From Bacteroidota bacterium (GTDB lineage Bacteria > Bacteroidota > Bacteroidia > Chitinophagales > Chitinophagaceae): DNA of 22,564 nucleotides. The DNA lies in the NCBI GenBank assembly GCA_023423285.1, contig JAFAFV010000111.1, positions 1 to 22,564 on the forward strand, read 5' to 3'. The notes under the pieces were generated by a model. The model saw only the letters and a list, made by a program, of their open reading frames with translations, did not search any database and was not told where the DNA came from. Shown piece by piece: positions 1 to 7,664 of the stretch. Every line of letters begins with the position of its first letter. The first letter of the stretch is position 1. The translations under genes were made by a program, and so were the position numbers.

Positions 1-232
1 GGATAAAGGCATCAAAGAAATACAGAACCTTGAAAGGAAATGATTTACCGGAATTGATCAAAGGGAACTTCCTTTCAGATTCCATTAGCCTCATCTTTTC
101 CAATATTTGCCTGCCATTGTCAGTGACATTATCGTAATCTCCTGCAGCACTCGTATTTCTGGACCTGAACCGGGTTGAAATATTTTGCAAGAACCCTGCA
201 TGCCAAACCTCAACGTTGCCGTCAAATACAAG
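1..232 (-). CDS. Possible partial gene or gene remnant running off the left edge
   Basis: One minus-strand frame is open from an in-frame stop at 233-235 to the window edge, about 77 codons. The translation has a balanced, protein-like composition and the codons resemble those of the neighbours. No ATG or GTG opens the upstream half. The first ATG in frame is at 94-92, so either the gene starts there or the upstream part is a remnant of a longer, broken gene. If real, it is divergent from the gene at 261. I do not recognise the product. A shorter plus-strand frame is also open from 3 to about 137, so the coding strand is not certain. Confidence 0.25.
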
Positions 233-260
233 TCACCAGTATTTTGTAACTTGCTGAACT

Positions 261-1358
261 ATGGATCTGATTCAGGAACTGAATGACAAACCTTCGCGTA
301 AAAAACTTTTATACCCCGTAAATGCCGAGCTTTCGGATTATTTGAAACGGCAGGGCCGTGAAGTGAATTTGCCCGTTTCACACAAAGACTTGCTGCGCTT
401 TACCTGGTCTGTTCCTATTAAAGATGAATTTGGCAACCACACATTGTGGGAAAAAGCCATATATGATATGCGCGACTGGGAATTTTTAAAAGAAGGTCTT
501 GTAAAGATCTACGCCATATTGAAAACCGAAGGAGACATGAGTTTTGCAGACCAGCTTGATGTGGCCCGCATAGATTACTGCGCTTTTGGCAACTCCCTTC
601 CCTTCCGTATCCGCATCATCAATAAATTCAACAGCAACTTTGATCATTACTATATGAAGATCAATGACGCGTCCAGAATTTACGGCCTTGAGCTGGAACA
701 TATCCTCTCTCCCAACCGCATTACTTTTTATACTGACGGTGGCACGCTGGTAGAAGAACATATTCCCGGCATAGCCGGTGACGTATTTTTATCACAATAC
801 CTTGAGCGGGAAGAAACGAATAAAACAAGACTGGCAAAAGAATTTGTAAAATTTAATGAGCGCTGCTTTGTTCGCCTGCTGGGCGATATGCGCGCGTATA
901 ATTTTGTGGTAGTAGCTACGCCCGATATTGAATGTTATCAATACCGCATCCGCGCAATAGATTTTGACCAGCAATGCTACGAAGGGCGGCGCAACCTTTA
1001 CTTTCCGCAGTTTTTTAAAGAAAATAATATGTACGTGCAAAACGTGCTAAACCAGCTCAACAGAGAATCGGTAGAGCAATACCGTGCAGAAGAGCGCTCT
1101 ACAATGGCTTTTCGTGTGGCAGTCAGCCGCTTCAGACTGATGGAATTACTGAACATCATGTCTCGTGATACTATTTCGCCGGAAGCCAAGCGCGACTTGT
1201 TGCGCCAGCAACTGAACGAGTATCATAAAACCGAATCGTTCAACCGCTGCAAAACAATGGGGCAGATTTTGAAATCGCATTTAAAGAGTATGTTACGCTC
1301 CAATTTATTGCTGATACAGGAAAAAACCCGCAGCCTTAAAAATGCAGTAATCGTTTAA
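261..1358 (+). CDS. Conserved-looking hypothetical protein with kinase-like (APH-type) motifs
   Basis: A 365-residue soluble protein with no signal peptide or membrane segment. I do not recognise the family by overall sequence. The middle carries spaced motifs resembling an aminoglycoside-phosphotransferase or protein-kinase-like fold: a lysine in a hydrophobic strand (YYMKI, K133), a hinge-like LVEEHIPG at 163-170, a catalytic-loop-like GDMRAYN in which D209 and N214 have the D-x4-N spacing with a basic R211 two residues after the Asp, and IDFD at 233-236 resembling the metal-binding Asp segment. No clear glycine-rich loop is visible, and the C-terminal 120 residues are helical and basic. 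The next gene follows after 19 bases on the same strand, suggesting co-transcription. The function is unknown and the kinase resemblance is inference. Confidence 0.8.
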   Translation: MDLIQELNDKPSRKKLLYPVNAELSDYLKRQGREVNLPVSHKDLLRFTWSVPIKDEFGNHTLWEKAIYDMRDWEFLKEGLVKIYAILKTEGDMSFADQLDVARIDYCAFGNSLPFRIRIINKFNSNFDHYYMKINDASRIYGLELEHILSPNRITFYTDGGTLVEEHIPGIAGDVFLSQYLEREETNKTRLAKEFVKFNERCFVRLLGDMRAYNFVVVATPDIECYQYRIRAIDFDQQCYEGRRNLYFPQFFKENNMYVQNVLNQLNRESVEQYRAEERSTMAFRVAVSRFRLMELLNIMSRDTISPEAKRDLLRQQLNEYHKTESFNRCKTMGQILKSHLKSMLRSNLLLIQEKTRSLKNAVIV

Positions 1359-1377
1359 ATCAACAAAACATACGACC

Positions 1378-2265
1378 ATGCAACAAATTAAAAAAGAAGA
1401 GATCCGGCAGGAGGTTTTTGACCTTTACGATGATTACGCGCACAACCGTGTTGATCGCCGCGAGTTTGTAAAAAAACTTTCTCTGTATGCCGTAGGCGGC
1501 CTTACTGTAACATCGCTAATGAGTTTTTTAATGCCGGACTATAAAGGAACGCTTCAGATCCATTCAGACGATCCCCGAATCAGTTCAGAATATATTACGT
1601 ACCCTTCGCCAAAAGGCGCAGGAACAATGAAAGCTCTGCTGTGCAAACCTGTGAATACAAAAGCAAAATTAGGAGCGGTAGTGGTGGTGCATGAAAACCG
1701 CGGACTAAACCCATATATAGAAGATGTGGCCAGAAGAACAGCGCTTGCCGGATTTATTTCCATAGCGCCGGATGCGCTCACGCCGCTGGGCGGTTACCCC
1801 GGCAACGATGATGAGGGCCGTGCAATGCAGGCAAAACGCAATCGCGATGAGATGCTGGAAGACTTTATAGCCGCCCACGATTTTATTAAAAATCATAAAG
1901 GCAGTAATAGCAAAGTGGGGGTAACGGGTTTTTGTTTTGGAGGCTGGATCGCCAATATGATGGCCGTTCGCATACCTGAATTGTATGCTTCCGTGCCCTT
2001 TTACGGCGGACAGCCACCGGTAGAAGAAGTGAAGAAGATCAAAGCGCCGCTGCTCATACATTACGCCTCTTTGGATACGCGCGTGAATGAAGGATGGCCC
2101 GCTTATGAAGCTGCGTTGAAAGAGCATAAAATAGAATACACGATGTATATGTATAAAAATGCCAATCACGGTTTTCATAACGACACCACGCCGCGCTATG
2201 ATAAAGCTGCTGCCGAACTTGCCTGGAAACGTACGGTTGATTTTTTTAAGGAAAAATTGAAATAG
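1378..2265 (+). CDS. Dienelactone hydrolase family protein with Tat-like N-terminus
   Basis: A 295-residue alpha/beta hydrolase. Members of this family hydrolyse dienelactones or related esters; the substrate here cannot be read from sequence. The N-terminus has RREFVKKL at 27-34 followed by a hydrophobic stretch to about residue 52, which looks like a twin-arginine signal or membrane anchor, so the enzyme probably acts in the periplasm. The catalytic triad of the dienelactone hydrolase family is visible: Cys186 in GFCFGG, Asp233 in SLDTRV, and His264 in NANHGFH. Glu106 in VHENRG matches the glutamate that positions the cysteine in characterised enzymes. It lies 19 bases after the kinase-like gene and 18 bases before the GIY-YIG gene, all on one strand. 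The family call is firm; the physiological role is not known. Confidence 0.92.
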   Translation: MQQIKKEEIRQEVFDLYDDYAHNRVDRREFVKKLSLYAVGGLTVTSLMSFLMPDYKGTLQIHSDDPRISSEYITYPSPKGAGTMKALLCKPVNTKAKLGAVVVVHENRGLNPYIEDVARRTALAGFISIAPDALTPLGGYPGNDDEGRAMQAKRNRDEMLEDFIAAHDFIKNHKGSNSKVGVTGFCFGGWIANMMAVRIPELYASVPFYGGQPPVEEVKKIKAPLLIHYASLDTRVNEGWPAYEAALKEHKIEYTMYMYKNANHGFHNDTTPRYDKAAAELAWKRTVDFFKEKLK

Positions 2266-2283
2266 TAGTTAAATAATTTTACT

Positions 2284-3039
2284 GTGAATCGGTTAATTAA
2301 CATAGGATTTAAAAAAGTTGGTTCTTGGACTGTTGGTGGTAATCACTTTAATCATACAATATCTTCGCACTTAACAGAAAAAGACGTTCTATATGCTTTT
2401 ATCAGTGATAATGAAGTTCTGTATATTGGTAAGACTACTGATAAACTGAAAAATAGAATGAATGGATATAAAAATGCTGACAAATCACAGAGAACAAACA
2501 TTAGGATAAGGGCTGAGATACAATTATTGCTTGAAAAATCAAAACCAGTAGATATACTTATACTTCTAGATGATGTAGGCCTAAAATACAAGAACTACCC
2601 TATATCACTTGCTTCAGGTTTAGAAGATAACTTAATTGCCATAATTAAACCTAAATGGAATTTCAGAGGTAAAATGAGAATCAAAGAAATAGAATTACCC
2701 GCAGAAAATGAAGGAGCAATAATCGAAACATTTCCAAATACGAATAACATACATAAAACTGTTGAGGTAATACTGGGACAAGAATACTGGAACAAAGGAT
2801 TTTTCAATTTTTCCAAAAAAGACATCTCTTTATTACCAAATAGAATAACAGATGTAGTATTGTTATTAGGCCATTCAGAACATTATGCTATTAAAGGCCA
2901 TTTTCATTTTGCAACTAAAGGTAATCAACCAAGAGTTCGAGGAAATAAAAACCTCAGGCAATGGTTCCAACAAAATTATAAGCAAGGTGATAAAATAAGA
3001 ATTGATATTATCAAACCCGATTTATATAGAATCAACTGA
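2284..3039 (+). CDS. GIY-YIG nuclease domain protein with extra C-terminal domain
   Basis: A 251-residue protein beginning at a GTG codon. Residues about 33-130 form a GIY-YIG nuclease domain: Tyr37 (LYAF, replacing GIY), YIG at 47-49, Arg58, Glu114 in GLEDNL, and Asn126 in KPKWNF, so the expected catalytic residues are all present. Residues about 140-251 form a second domain rich in beta-strand patterns, ending in WFxxN, GDKIRIDI and PDLYRI. That layout recalls DNA-binding pseudobarrels of some restriction enzymes, but I cannot assign it. No methyltransferase, transposase or integrase lies beside it. A hand count of 2401-2520 gives 37 G/C in 120 bases (31%), far below the neighbouring hydrolase gene, which suggests recent acquisition. 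It could be a restriction-like or repair nuclease. Its stop overlaps the end of cysM by 8 bases. Confidence 0.85.
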   Translation: MNRLINIGFKKVGSWTVGGNHFNHTISSHLTEKDVLYAFISDNEVLYIGKTTDKLKNRMNGYKNADKSQRTNIRIRAEIQLLLEKSKPVDILILLDDVGLKYKNYPISLASGLEDNLIAIIKPKWNFRGKMRIKEIELPAENEGAIIETFPNTNNIHKTVEVILGQEYWNKGFFNFSKKDISLLPNRITDVVLLLGHSEHYAIKGHFHFATKGNQPRVRGNKNLRQWFQQNYKQGDKIRIDIIKPDLYRIN

Positions 3040-3916
3040 ATATATCTGACGACAAATACCTGTCCCCCCGATCGCAAATAATACATACGATGGTGCCGCC
3101 GCTTTGCAAACTCTCAGCTAGTTCAACTGCGGCATGTACCGCTCCCCCGCTGCTCATGCCGCAAAAAATGCCTTCTTCTTTTGCAAGGCGTTTTGTCATT
3201 GTACGTGCCTGTTGTTCGCTTAATTCTATAAACGCGTCCACCCGTGTGCGATCAAATATTTTTGGCAGGTAAGCCTCCGGCCATTTTCGAATACCGGGAA
3301 TGCGCGCACCTTCAGCAGGCTGGCAACCCACCACCTGCACCTGCGCGTTTTGCTCTTTCAAATATTTTGAAACGCCCATGATGGTACCTGTGGTGCCCAT
3401 TGCGGATACAAAATGCGTGATGCCGCCGTTGGTATCCCTCCATATTTCGGGTCCGGTTGTTTCATAATGTATTTTAGGATTGTCGGGGTTGGCAAACTGG
3501 TTCAGCATCAGGCAGCCACCCTGCTGCAGCCGCTCGTTGGCATAGTCAATAGCGCCTTCCATGCCTTTATCTGCGGGCGTTAAAGTCACTTTGGCGCCAA
3601 ATGCCTGCATACTCAGCACCCGCTCGCGCGTGGAACCTGACGGCATGATGAGTTCTATTTGGATTCCAAACAAACCCGCGATCAGCGCCAGCGCGATGCC
3701 CGTGTTGCCGCTGGTGGGTTCTACCAAAGTCATTCCTGGCTTCAGTTCACCCCTGTCCAGCGCACCTTTGATCATGCTGTAAGCAGCACGGTCTTTTACG
3801 CTTCCGCCCGGGTTATTGCCTTCCAGCTTGCAATAAATTTTTACATTGTTTCCGGCTCCAATTCGCTGAAGTTGCACCATTGGCGTTTTTCCAACCAAAT
3901 CTAAAATGCCATTCAT
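3032..3916 (-). CDS. cysM: Cysteine synthase B (O-acetylserine sulfhydrylase, CysM type)
   Basis: A 294-residue cytoplasmic PLP enzyme that makes L-cysteine from O-acetylserine and sulfide, or from thiosulfate in CysM enzymes. Visible family marks are the PLP lysine K41 in GSVKDR, the substrate loop TSGNTG at 68-73, and the phosphate-binding loop GTTGT at 174-178. The segment IPGIRKWPEAYLP is characteristic of CysM rather than CysK, and the C-terminus DRGDRYLSSDIFS is the usual ending, so the protein is complete despite the overlap with the nuclease gene. It is transcribed alone, divergently from the oxygenase gene at 4049, from a promoter at about 3948-3979. Confidence 0.95.
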   Translation of the reverse strand: MNGILDLVGKTPMVQLQRIGAGNNVKIYCKLEGNNPGGSVKDRAAYSMIKGALDRGELKPGMTLVEPTSGNTGIALALIAGLFGIQIELIMPSGSTRERVLSMQAFGAKVTLTPADKGMEGAIDYANERLQQGGCLMLNQFANPDNPKIHYETTGPEIWRDTNGGITHFVSAMGTTGTIMGVSKYLKEQNAQVQVVGCQPAEGARIPGIRKWPEAYLPKIFDRTRVDAFIELSEQQARTMTKRLAKEEGIFCGMSSGGAVHAAVELAESLQSGGTIVCIICDRGDRYLSSDIFS

Positions 3917-3947
3917 TCTTTTGTTTTGCTGAGTTTTTTGAAAGAAG

Positions 3948-3979
3948 CAAATTTATAGAAAACTAAATAAGGCGGGCAA
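3948..3979 (-). promoter_or_regulatory. Predicted Bacteroidota promoter for cysM
   Basis: On the minus strand, TAAATTTG (3955-3948) matches the -7 consensus TAnnTTTG, with a partial -33 element TTG (3979-3977) 21 bases upstream. The predicted transcription start near 3941 leaves a leader of about 25 bases before the ATG at 3916. Confidence 0.55.
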
Positions 3980-4005
3980 TGAAATGAATTTATAAAAATT
4001 TAAGC

Positions 4006-4039
4006 GGAAATCCATTTTCCATAATAATTTATACATTTG
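4006..4039 (+). promoter_or_regulatory. Predicted promoter for the oxygenase gene, with a small inverted repeat
   Basis: TACATTTG at 4032-4039 matches the Bacteroidota -7 element. No TTTG stands at the right distance. In its place lies an inverted repeat, GGAAA-N5-TTTCC (4006-4020), centred about 33 bases before the expected transcription start near 4046. The leader would be only about 3 bases before the ATG at 4049. The repeat could be an activator site or chance. Confidence 0.4.
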
Positions 4040-4048
4040 AAATAGAAT

Positions 4049-5311
4049 ATGGAGACCTACGGTAAAATATTATTGATTGCGATGCCGGCCTTCTTAGTAC
4101 TGGTGCTGTTTGAAAAATGGTATGCCTGGAAGAAGGGCAACGATAATGTGCGCACGAACGATATGATCAGCAGCCTGCTAAGCGGCGTAACCAATGTAAC
4201 AAAAGACGTGTTGGGCCTTAGCATTGCCATTTATGGCTACGGCTGGATGGTGAACAATTGGGCGCTTTACCACATAGAAGCAACCTGGCTTACTTATGTG
4301 GTGGCATTTATCGTACTTGATTTTGCAGGTTATTGTGTGCACCGCATCCAGCATGAATACAATGTTTTTTGGAACAGCCATCTCATCCACCACAGCAGCG
4401 AAGAGTTTAACCTGGCCTGCGCTTTAAGGCAAAGCATTTCTTCTTTTGTAAAAATATTTGCTATTTTTTTATTGCCTGCCGCTTTGCTGGGCGTTCCTGA
4501 TAAAGTAATTGCAGTAGTAGCGCCCTTACATTTGTTTGCCCAGTTTTGGTACCACACCATTCACATCAAAAAAATGGGCTGGTTGGAAAAGGTAATCGTT
4601 ACTCCCTCGCACCACAGGGTGCACCACGCCATCAACCCCATATACCTAGATAAAAATTATTCGCAGATCTTTATCATCTGGGATAAACTGTTTGGCACGT
4701 TTCAGGAAGAACTGCCTGATGTGGCGCCGGTGTATGGCATTACAAGGCCGGTACATACCTGGAACCCCGTTAAAATCAACTTTCAACATTTATGGCTTTT
4801 GATAAAAGATGCCTGGCACACCAAAAGCTGGAAGGACAAACTACGCATCTGGCTGATGCCAACCGGCTGGCGGCCGGCAGATGTGGCTGAAAAATACCCG
4901 GTGTATAAAATTGATGATGTGTATACCATGAAAAAATTTGATACACCCGTCTCTCCATTACTAAAAACCTGGCTTTGGTTTCAATTGATCGTGCTGTTGT
5001 TGTTCATCACCTATTTGTTTGGCAATATTGCCGCTATTGGTGCCCCGGACATTTACGTTTACGGGTTTTTCATCTTTATTTATGTGTATGCCCTAAGTGA
5101 ACTGATGGATCAGAACGCCTATGCATGGAGTTGGGAAATGCTAAAAGCCGTTACAGCGATAAGTATTTTATTTTACAGCAATGACTGGTTTATGCTGAAC
5201 CATATTTCTCCGCTGTTCAAATATATCATTGCTGCCTATATCATTTTTTCAGTGATTGCTACTTTTTATTTTAGCCGGCAAAATATACCTAAACAAATTA
5301 ATATTGCATGA
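4049..5311 (+). CDS. Fatty acid hydroxylase superfamily membrane protein, alkylglycerol-monooxygenase-like
   Basis: A 420-residue integral membrane protein of the sterol desaturase/fatty acid hydroxylase superfamily, which are di-iron oxygenases facing the cytoplasm. The histidine clusters that bind iron are present: HRIQH (98-102), HLIHH (111-115), His161, His169, His172, and HHRVHH (188-193). After the core, the segment WNPVKINFQHLW and the following SWKDKLRIWLMPTGWRP resemble alkylglycerol monooxygenase (TMEM195 type), which cleaves ether lipids. The C-terminal 110 residues hold about four more hydrophobic segments. The last base pairs form ATGA with the next gene, so the two are probably translated together. 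The true substrate is not known; an ether-lipid or other lipid hydroxylation is inference from family. Confidence 0.88.
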   Translation: METYGKILLIAMPAFLVLVLFEKWYAWKKGNDNVRTNDMISSLLSGVTNVTKDVLGLSIAIYGYGWMVNNWALYHIEATWLTYVVAFIVLDFAGYCVHRIQHEYNVFWNSHLIHHSSEEFNLACALRQSISSFVKIFAIFLLPAALLGVPDKVIAVVAPLHLFAQFWYHTIHIKKMGWLEKVIVTPSHHRVHHAINPIYLDKNYSQIFIIWDKLFGTFQEELPDVAPVYGITRPVHTWNPVKINFQHLWLLIKDAWHTKSWKDKLRIWLMPTGWRPADVAEKYPVYKIDDVYTMKKFDTPVSPLLKTWLWFQLIVLLLFITYLFGNIAAIGAPDIYVYGFFIFIYVYALSELMDQNAYAWSWEMLKAVTAISILFYSNDWFMLNHISPLFKYIIAAYIIFSVIATFYFSRQNIPKQINIA

Positions 5312-6189
5312 GCCCTTTTTATAAGCTAACCTATATTATTGTTATTTTATTGGCGCCTGTTGTATTAAAAGCACAGCAAGATCAGTTTACCATTGAGGCA
5401 GGGCCTGAATACCGCAGTGAAGATTTCAGATGGTCTATTGCCGGAACCAAGCAGGGCACCAATCCTAATATTCTTTCAGAACTTATTTTTAAACCCATCA
5501 ACGCTGCCGGTTTTTTTGTAAAAGGGCAATATAAACCGGTTGAAAATTTTTCAGTAGATATTCATTACAATAAATTATGGACGTATAAAGGGTCAGTTAC
5601 TGATTTTGATTATGATGGCGACAACAGAACCAACCCTGTAACGAAACTTTACCTGCAAAGTAATGAGGGCGGCATGAGAACGGCCGGTATGGATCTCAAT
5701 TACAAGGTTTACAACAGTCCTGACCTGAGTGTGCTGGCAGGCGCCGGATTGAGCTTAACTAAAGAATTGTTTTACTTAACCGATGACCTTGATCCATTGC
5801 TGAGGAGTACTTACGAGGCTACATGGAATGGACCCGGCCTGCATTTGAAAGGGCTGTACAACAAGAGGCTTTTTAATGCCGGTGCTGCATTAAAATACAG
5901 TTATCTTTTTTATAACGCCACTGCTGACTGGAACCTGGTGGAAACTTTTCAGCACCCGGTAAGTTTTACGCACAAGGCAAAAGCAAATGCATTTGATGGC
6001 AGTATATCCGCCGGTGTGCAAGCCACACCCTCGTTTGGCATCAACCTGCACGGATTGTTTTCTTTTTGGAAAACAGGCTATGGGGTTGACAAATTATACG
6101 AAACCACCGGTGTGGTGTATGAAGCAAGATTGAATGGCGCTATTAATAAAAGTTTTGGACTGCGACTAACCGGCACTTTTACCTTTTAA
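5308..6189 (+). CDS. Exported outer-membrane beta-barrel protein, omptin-like in places
   Basis: A 293-residue protein with a clear signal peptide (hydrophobic 8-20, cleavage near LKAQQ). The rest alternates polar and hydrophobic residues with many aromatic ends of strands and finishes in TFTF, with the terminal Phe typical of outer-membrane barrels. The segments ILSELIF (55-61) and GSVTDFDYDGD (95-105) recall omptin-type and Protochlamydia-type barrels, in which an Asp-x-Asp pair sits at the same kind of place (D99 and D101 here). The Asp-x-His pair needed for omptin proteolysis is not visible, so protease activity is doubtful. Its ATG overlaps the stop of the oxygenase gene (ATGA). It ends 4 bases inside the convergent YdcF-family gene. 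The barrel call is good; the omptin relation is tentative. Confidence 0.8.
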   Translation: MSPFYKLTYIIVILLAPVVLKAQQDQFTIEAGPEYRSEDFRWSIAGTKQGTNPNILSELIFKPINAAGFFVKGQYKPVENFSVDIHYNKLWTYKGSVTDFDYDGDNRTNPVTKLYLQSNEGGMRTAGMDLNYKVYNSPDLSVLAGAGLSLTKELFYLTDDLDPLLRSTYEATWNGPGLHLKGLYNKRLFNAGAALKYSYLFYNATADWNLVETFQHPVSFTHKAKANAFDGSISAGVQATPSFGINLHGLFSFWKTGYGVDKLYETTGVVYEARLNGAINKSFGLRLTGTFTF

Positions 6190-6884
6190 AGCGGCCCGAC
6201 TTTTTTCTTTTTACCCTCCCAGGGAATGAATGCGCCTAATGTACCCATGAAACGCCTGCAGCGGCTTTCTCTTTCTACAATTGATTTAAAATGCACTCCG
6301 TAATAAGCGCTCGCGGGATTAATGACAGGGTCAAGGTAATTTAGTTTGCGCAGGGTATCAACCATAAAAGGCAAATGATAAATTTCAGTGGCAAACCTGC
6401 GGCGCGTAAAGCCTTTCAGCATAGAAGACTGAAAAGGATCGGTAACAAGTGCAAGTGTTTTAAAGCTCTGCTTTTTGGCAATCTGGTAAGAATAAAAAAT
6501 ATTTTCTGTACTATGCTCCGCAAGGGTATCGTAAAAAATATGAGGAGCCGGAACGCCAAGCTGTTGCGCGTATAAACCCATAACCTTTGATTCGTAGTAA
6601 GGTGTGTACACCGCACCGCCAGAAAAAATAATATTCCTGATGATCCCTCGCGAATATAAATAATGCGCCCATAAAACGCGACCCTTCATCACGGTGTCCC
6701 ATTTTTTACCGTCATAACCAATACCAGGCACAATACCGGCATCAAAGCTGCAATTGTTTTTCAGCACATGCTCATACAACTTTGCAGGCCGCTTGCGATA
6801 CGATACACATGCCGTATGCATAAGCAACACCACTACAAGGCTACAGGTTATGACAGTCAAAACTTTTCGGTTACTAAATGCCAT
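6186..6884 (-). CDS. YdcF/SanA family (DUF218) protein
   Basis: A 232-residue protein with an N-terminal hydrophobic segment (about 8-26), probably a membrane anchor or signal sequence; Cys26 gives only a poor lipobox. Residues 47-210 match DUF218: DAGIVPGIGY (48-57), FSGG (87-90), the YYES helix start with Glu98, HSTEN (124-128), and LVTDPFQSSM (146-155). DUF218 proteins act in envelope or polysaccharide-related functions (ElyC, SanA, YdcF), but the reaction is not established. Its start lies 11 bases inside the upstream small exported protein, so the two form an operon. The 3' end overlaps the convergent barrel gene by 4 bases. Confidence 0.88.
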   Translation of the reverse strand: MAFSNRKVLTVITCSLVVVLLMHTACVSYRKRPAKLYEHVLKNNCSFDAGIVPGIGYDGKKWDTVMKGRVLWAHYLYSRGIIRNIIFSGGAVYTPYYESKVMGLYAQQLGVPAPHIFYDTLAEHSTENIFYSYQIAKKQSFKTLALVTDPFQSSMLKGFTRRRFATEIYHLPFMVDTLRKLNYLDPVINPASAYYGVHFKSIVERESRCRRFMGTLGAFIPWEGKKKKVGPL

Positions 6885-7230
6885 AGCGATGCTTGTAATG
6901 TTTAAATAACTGGTTTTGCTTATTGTTCAAATCAGTTTTCCTGCCTTGTATAAAAGCATCAGTAATAAGGCTGGATTTGATATCAAACAGATCACCTGTG
7001 CATATGATATACGCATCTTCTCCGGCTTCAAGTGTGCGGGTGAGGTTTTTATCATCGCGAATGGTTTTATGCATCTGCTGGTCTTTTCCCCTGTCAATGG
7101 CGGCATTAGCAAATGCAAAATAACCCGTGCACGGATCGGCAACACCGTTTACGGGAAATGCAAACTGAGCATGTCTTTTAAAAAAACAGTTCAGCATCAA
7201 TAGCAGTAAAGCCGTTTTTAATATTCTCAT
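6874..7230 (-). CDS. Small exported hypothetical protein, partner of the YdcF-family gene
   Basis: A 118-residue protein with a signal peptide (MRILKTALLLLMLN, cleavage probably after HAQ at about residue 22). The mature part has an early PCTGYFAFANAAIDRG segment, an acidic middle and a helical, basic C-terminus. I do not recognise a family. Its last 11 bases overlap the start of the downstream YdcF-family gene in another frame, which implies co-translation. The leader upstream (7231-7394) shows no clear consensus promoter. Confidence 0.7.
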   Translation of the reverse strand: MRILKTALLLLMLNCFFKRHAQFAFPVNGVADPCTGYFAFANAAIDRGKDQQMHKTIRDDKNLTRTLEAGEDAYIICTGDLFDIKSSLITDAFIQGRKTDLNNKQNQLFKHYKHRYGI

Positions 7231-7394
7231 TTTGTTGATTCTTGGTTGAAAATATTAAAAAATGTTGTATGCTGCCATGAAAAATAATGATTGAAAATAA
7301 CATAAAAGAATTAGCGTGCAACAATAGGCCCTATGATCGCAGGTTTTAAAAATAATCGTTTTTGTAAATACGGATTTTATGTACCTTCACATCA

Positions 7395-7610
7395 ATGAAG
7401 TATGTACCAAAATACTGTATCATTAACTGCGATGGGAAAGTTTTGATCAGAACAGAGGACCGCTCGCTAAAGCTGGTAAGCGTTGATGAAAAAGACTTGG
7501 GGAACCAAAAAGACGTTTGCTATTTCAATACGGCTGATGCAGCCGAAAATTACATTTGGAAATACGGCTACCTTGATATTGATCCTACACTGAGGCCATT
7601 TCAGCTTTAA
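7395..7610 (+). CDS. Small hypothetical protein, 71 residues
   Basis: A short soluble ORF with coding-like composition, beginning MKYVPKYCIINCDGK and ending in a DPTLRPFQL tail. It has no signal peptide or membrane segment and I do not recognise the family. Support for it being real: it stands alone between divergent and convergent features, and a terminator hairpin (7637-7663) lies 26 bases after its stop. It is divergent from the small exported protein at 7230. Confidence 0.6.
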   Translation: MKYVPKYCIINCDGKVLIRTEDRSLKLVSVDEKDLGNQKDVCYFNTADAAENYIWKYGYLDIDPTLRPFQL

Positions 7611-7636
7611 GGCAAGTTTTAATATGTTATAAAACA

Positions 7637-7663
7637 AAAAAGGCAGCATTATGCTACCTTTTT
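7637..7663. terminator. Bidirectional intrinsic terminator between the small gene and tRNA-Gln
   Basis: AAAAAGG (7637-7643) pairs with CCTTTTT (7657-7663), and inside it AGCA (7645-7648) with TGCT (7652-7655), loop TTA. One C-A mismatch separates the two helices. A-tract and T-tract flank both sides, so it can stop transcription of the plus-strand small gene and of the minus-strand tRNA, whose 3' end is at 7665. Confidence 0.8.
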
Positions 7664-7664
7664 G

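Noticed and set aside
1705..2178. 157-codon minus-strand open frame
   Set aside because: It lies wholly opposite the dienelactone hydrolase gene, whose catalytic motifs are intact, and its translation shows no family features.
7361..7389. TTTG-N17-TACCTTCA before the 71-residue gene as a promoter
   Set aside because: The spacer is short, the -7 box is imperfect, and the start would fall at or after the ATG at 7395.
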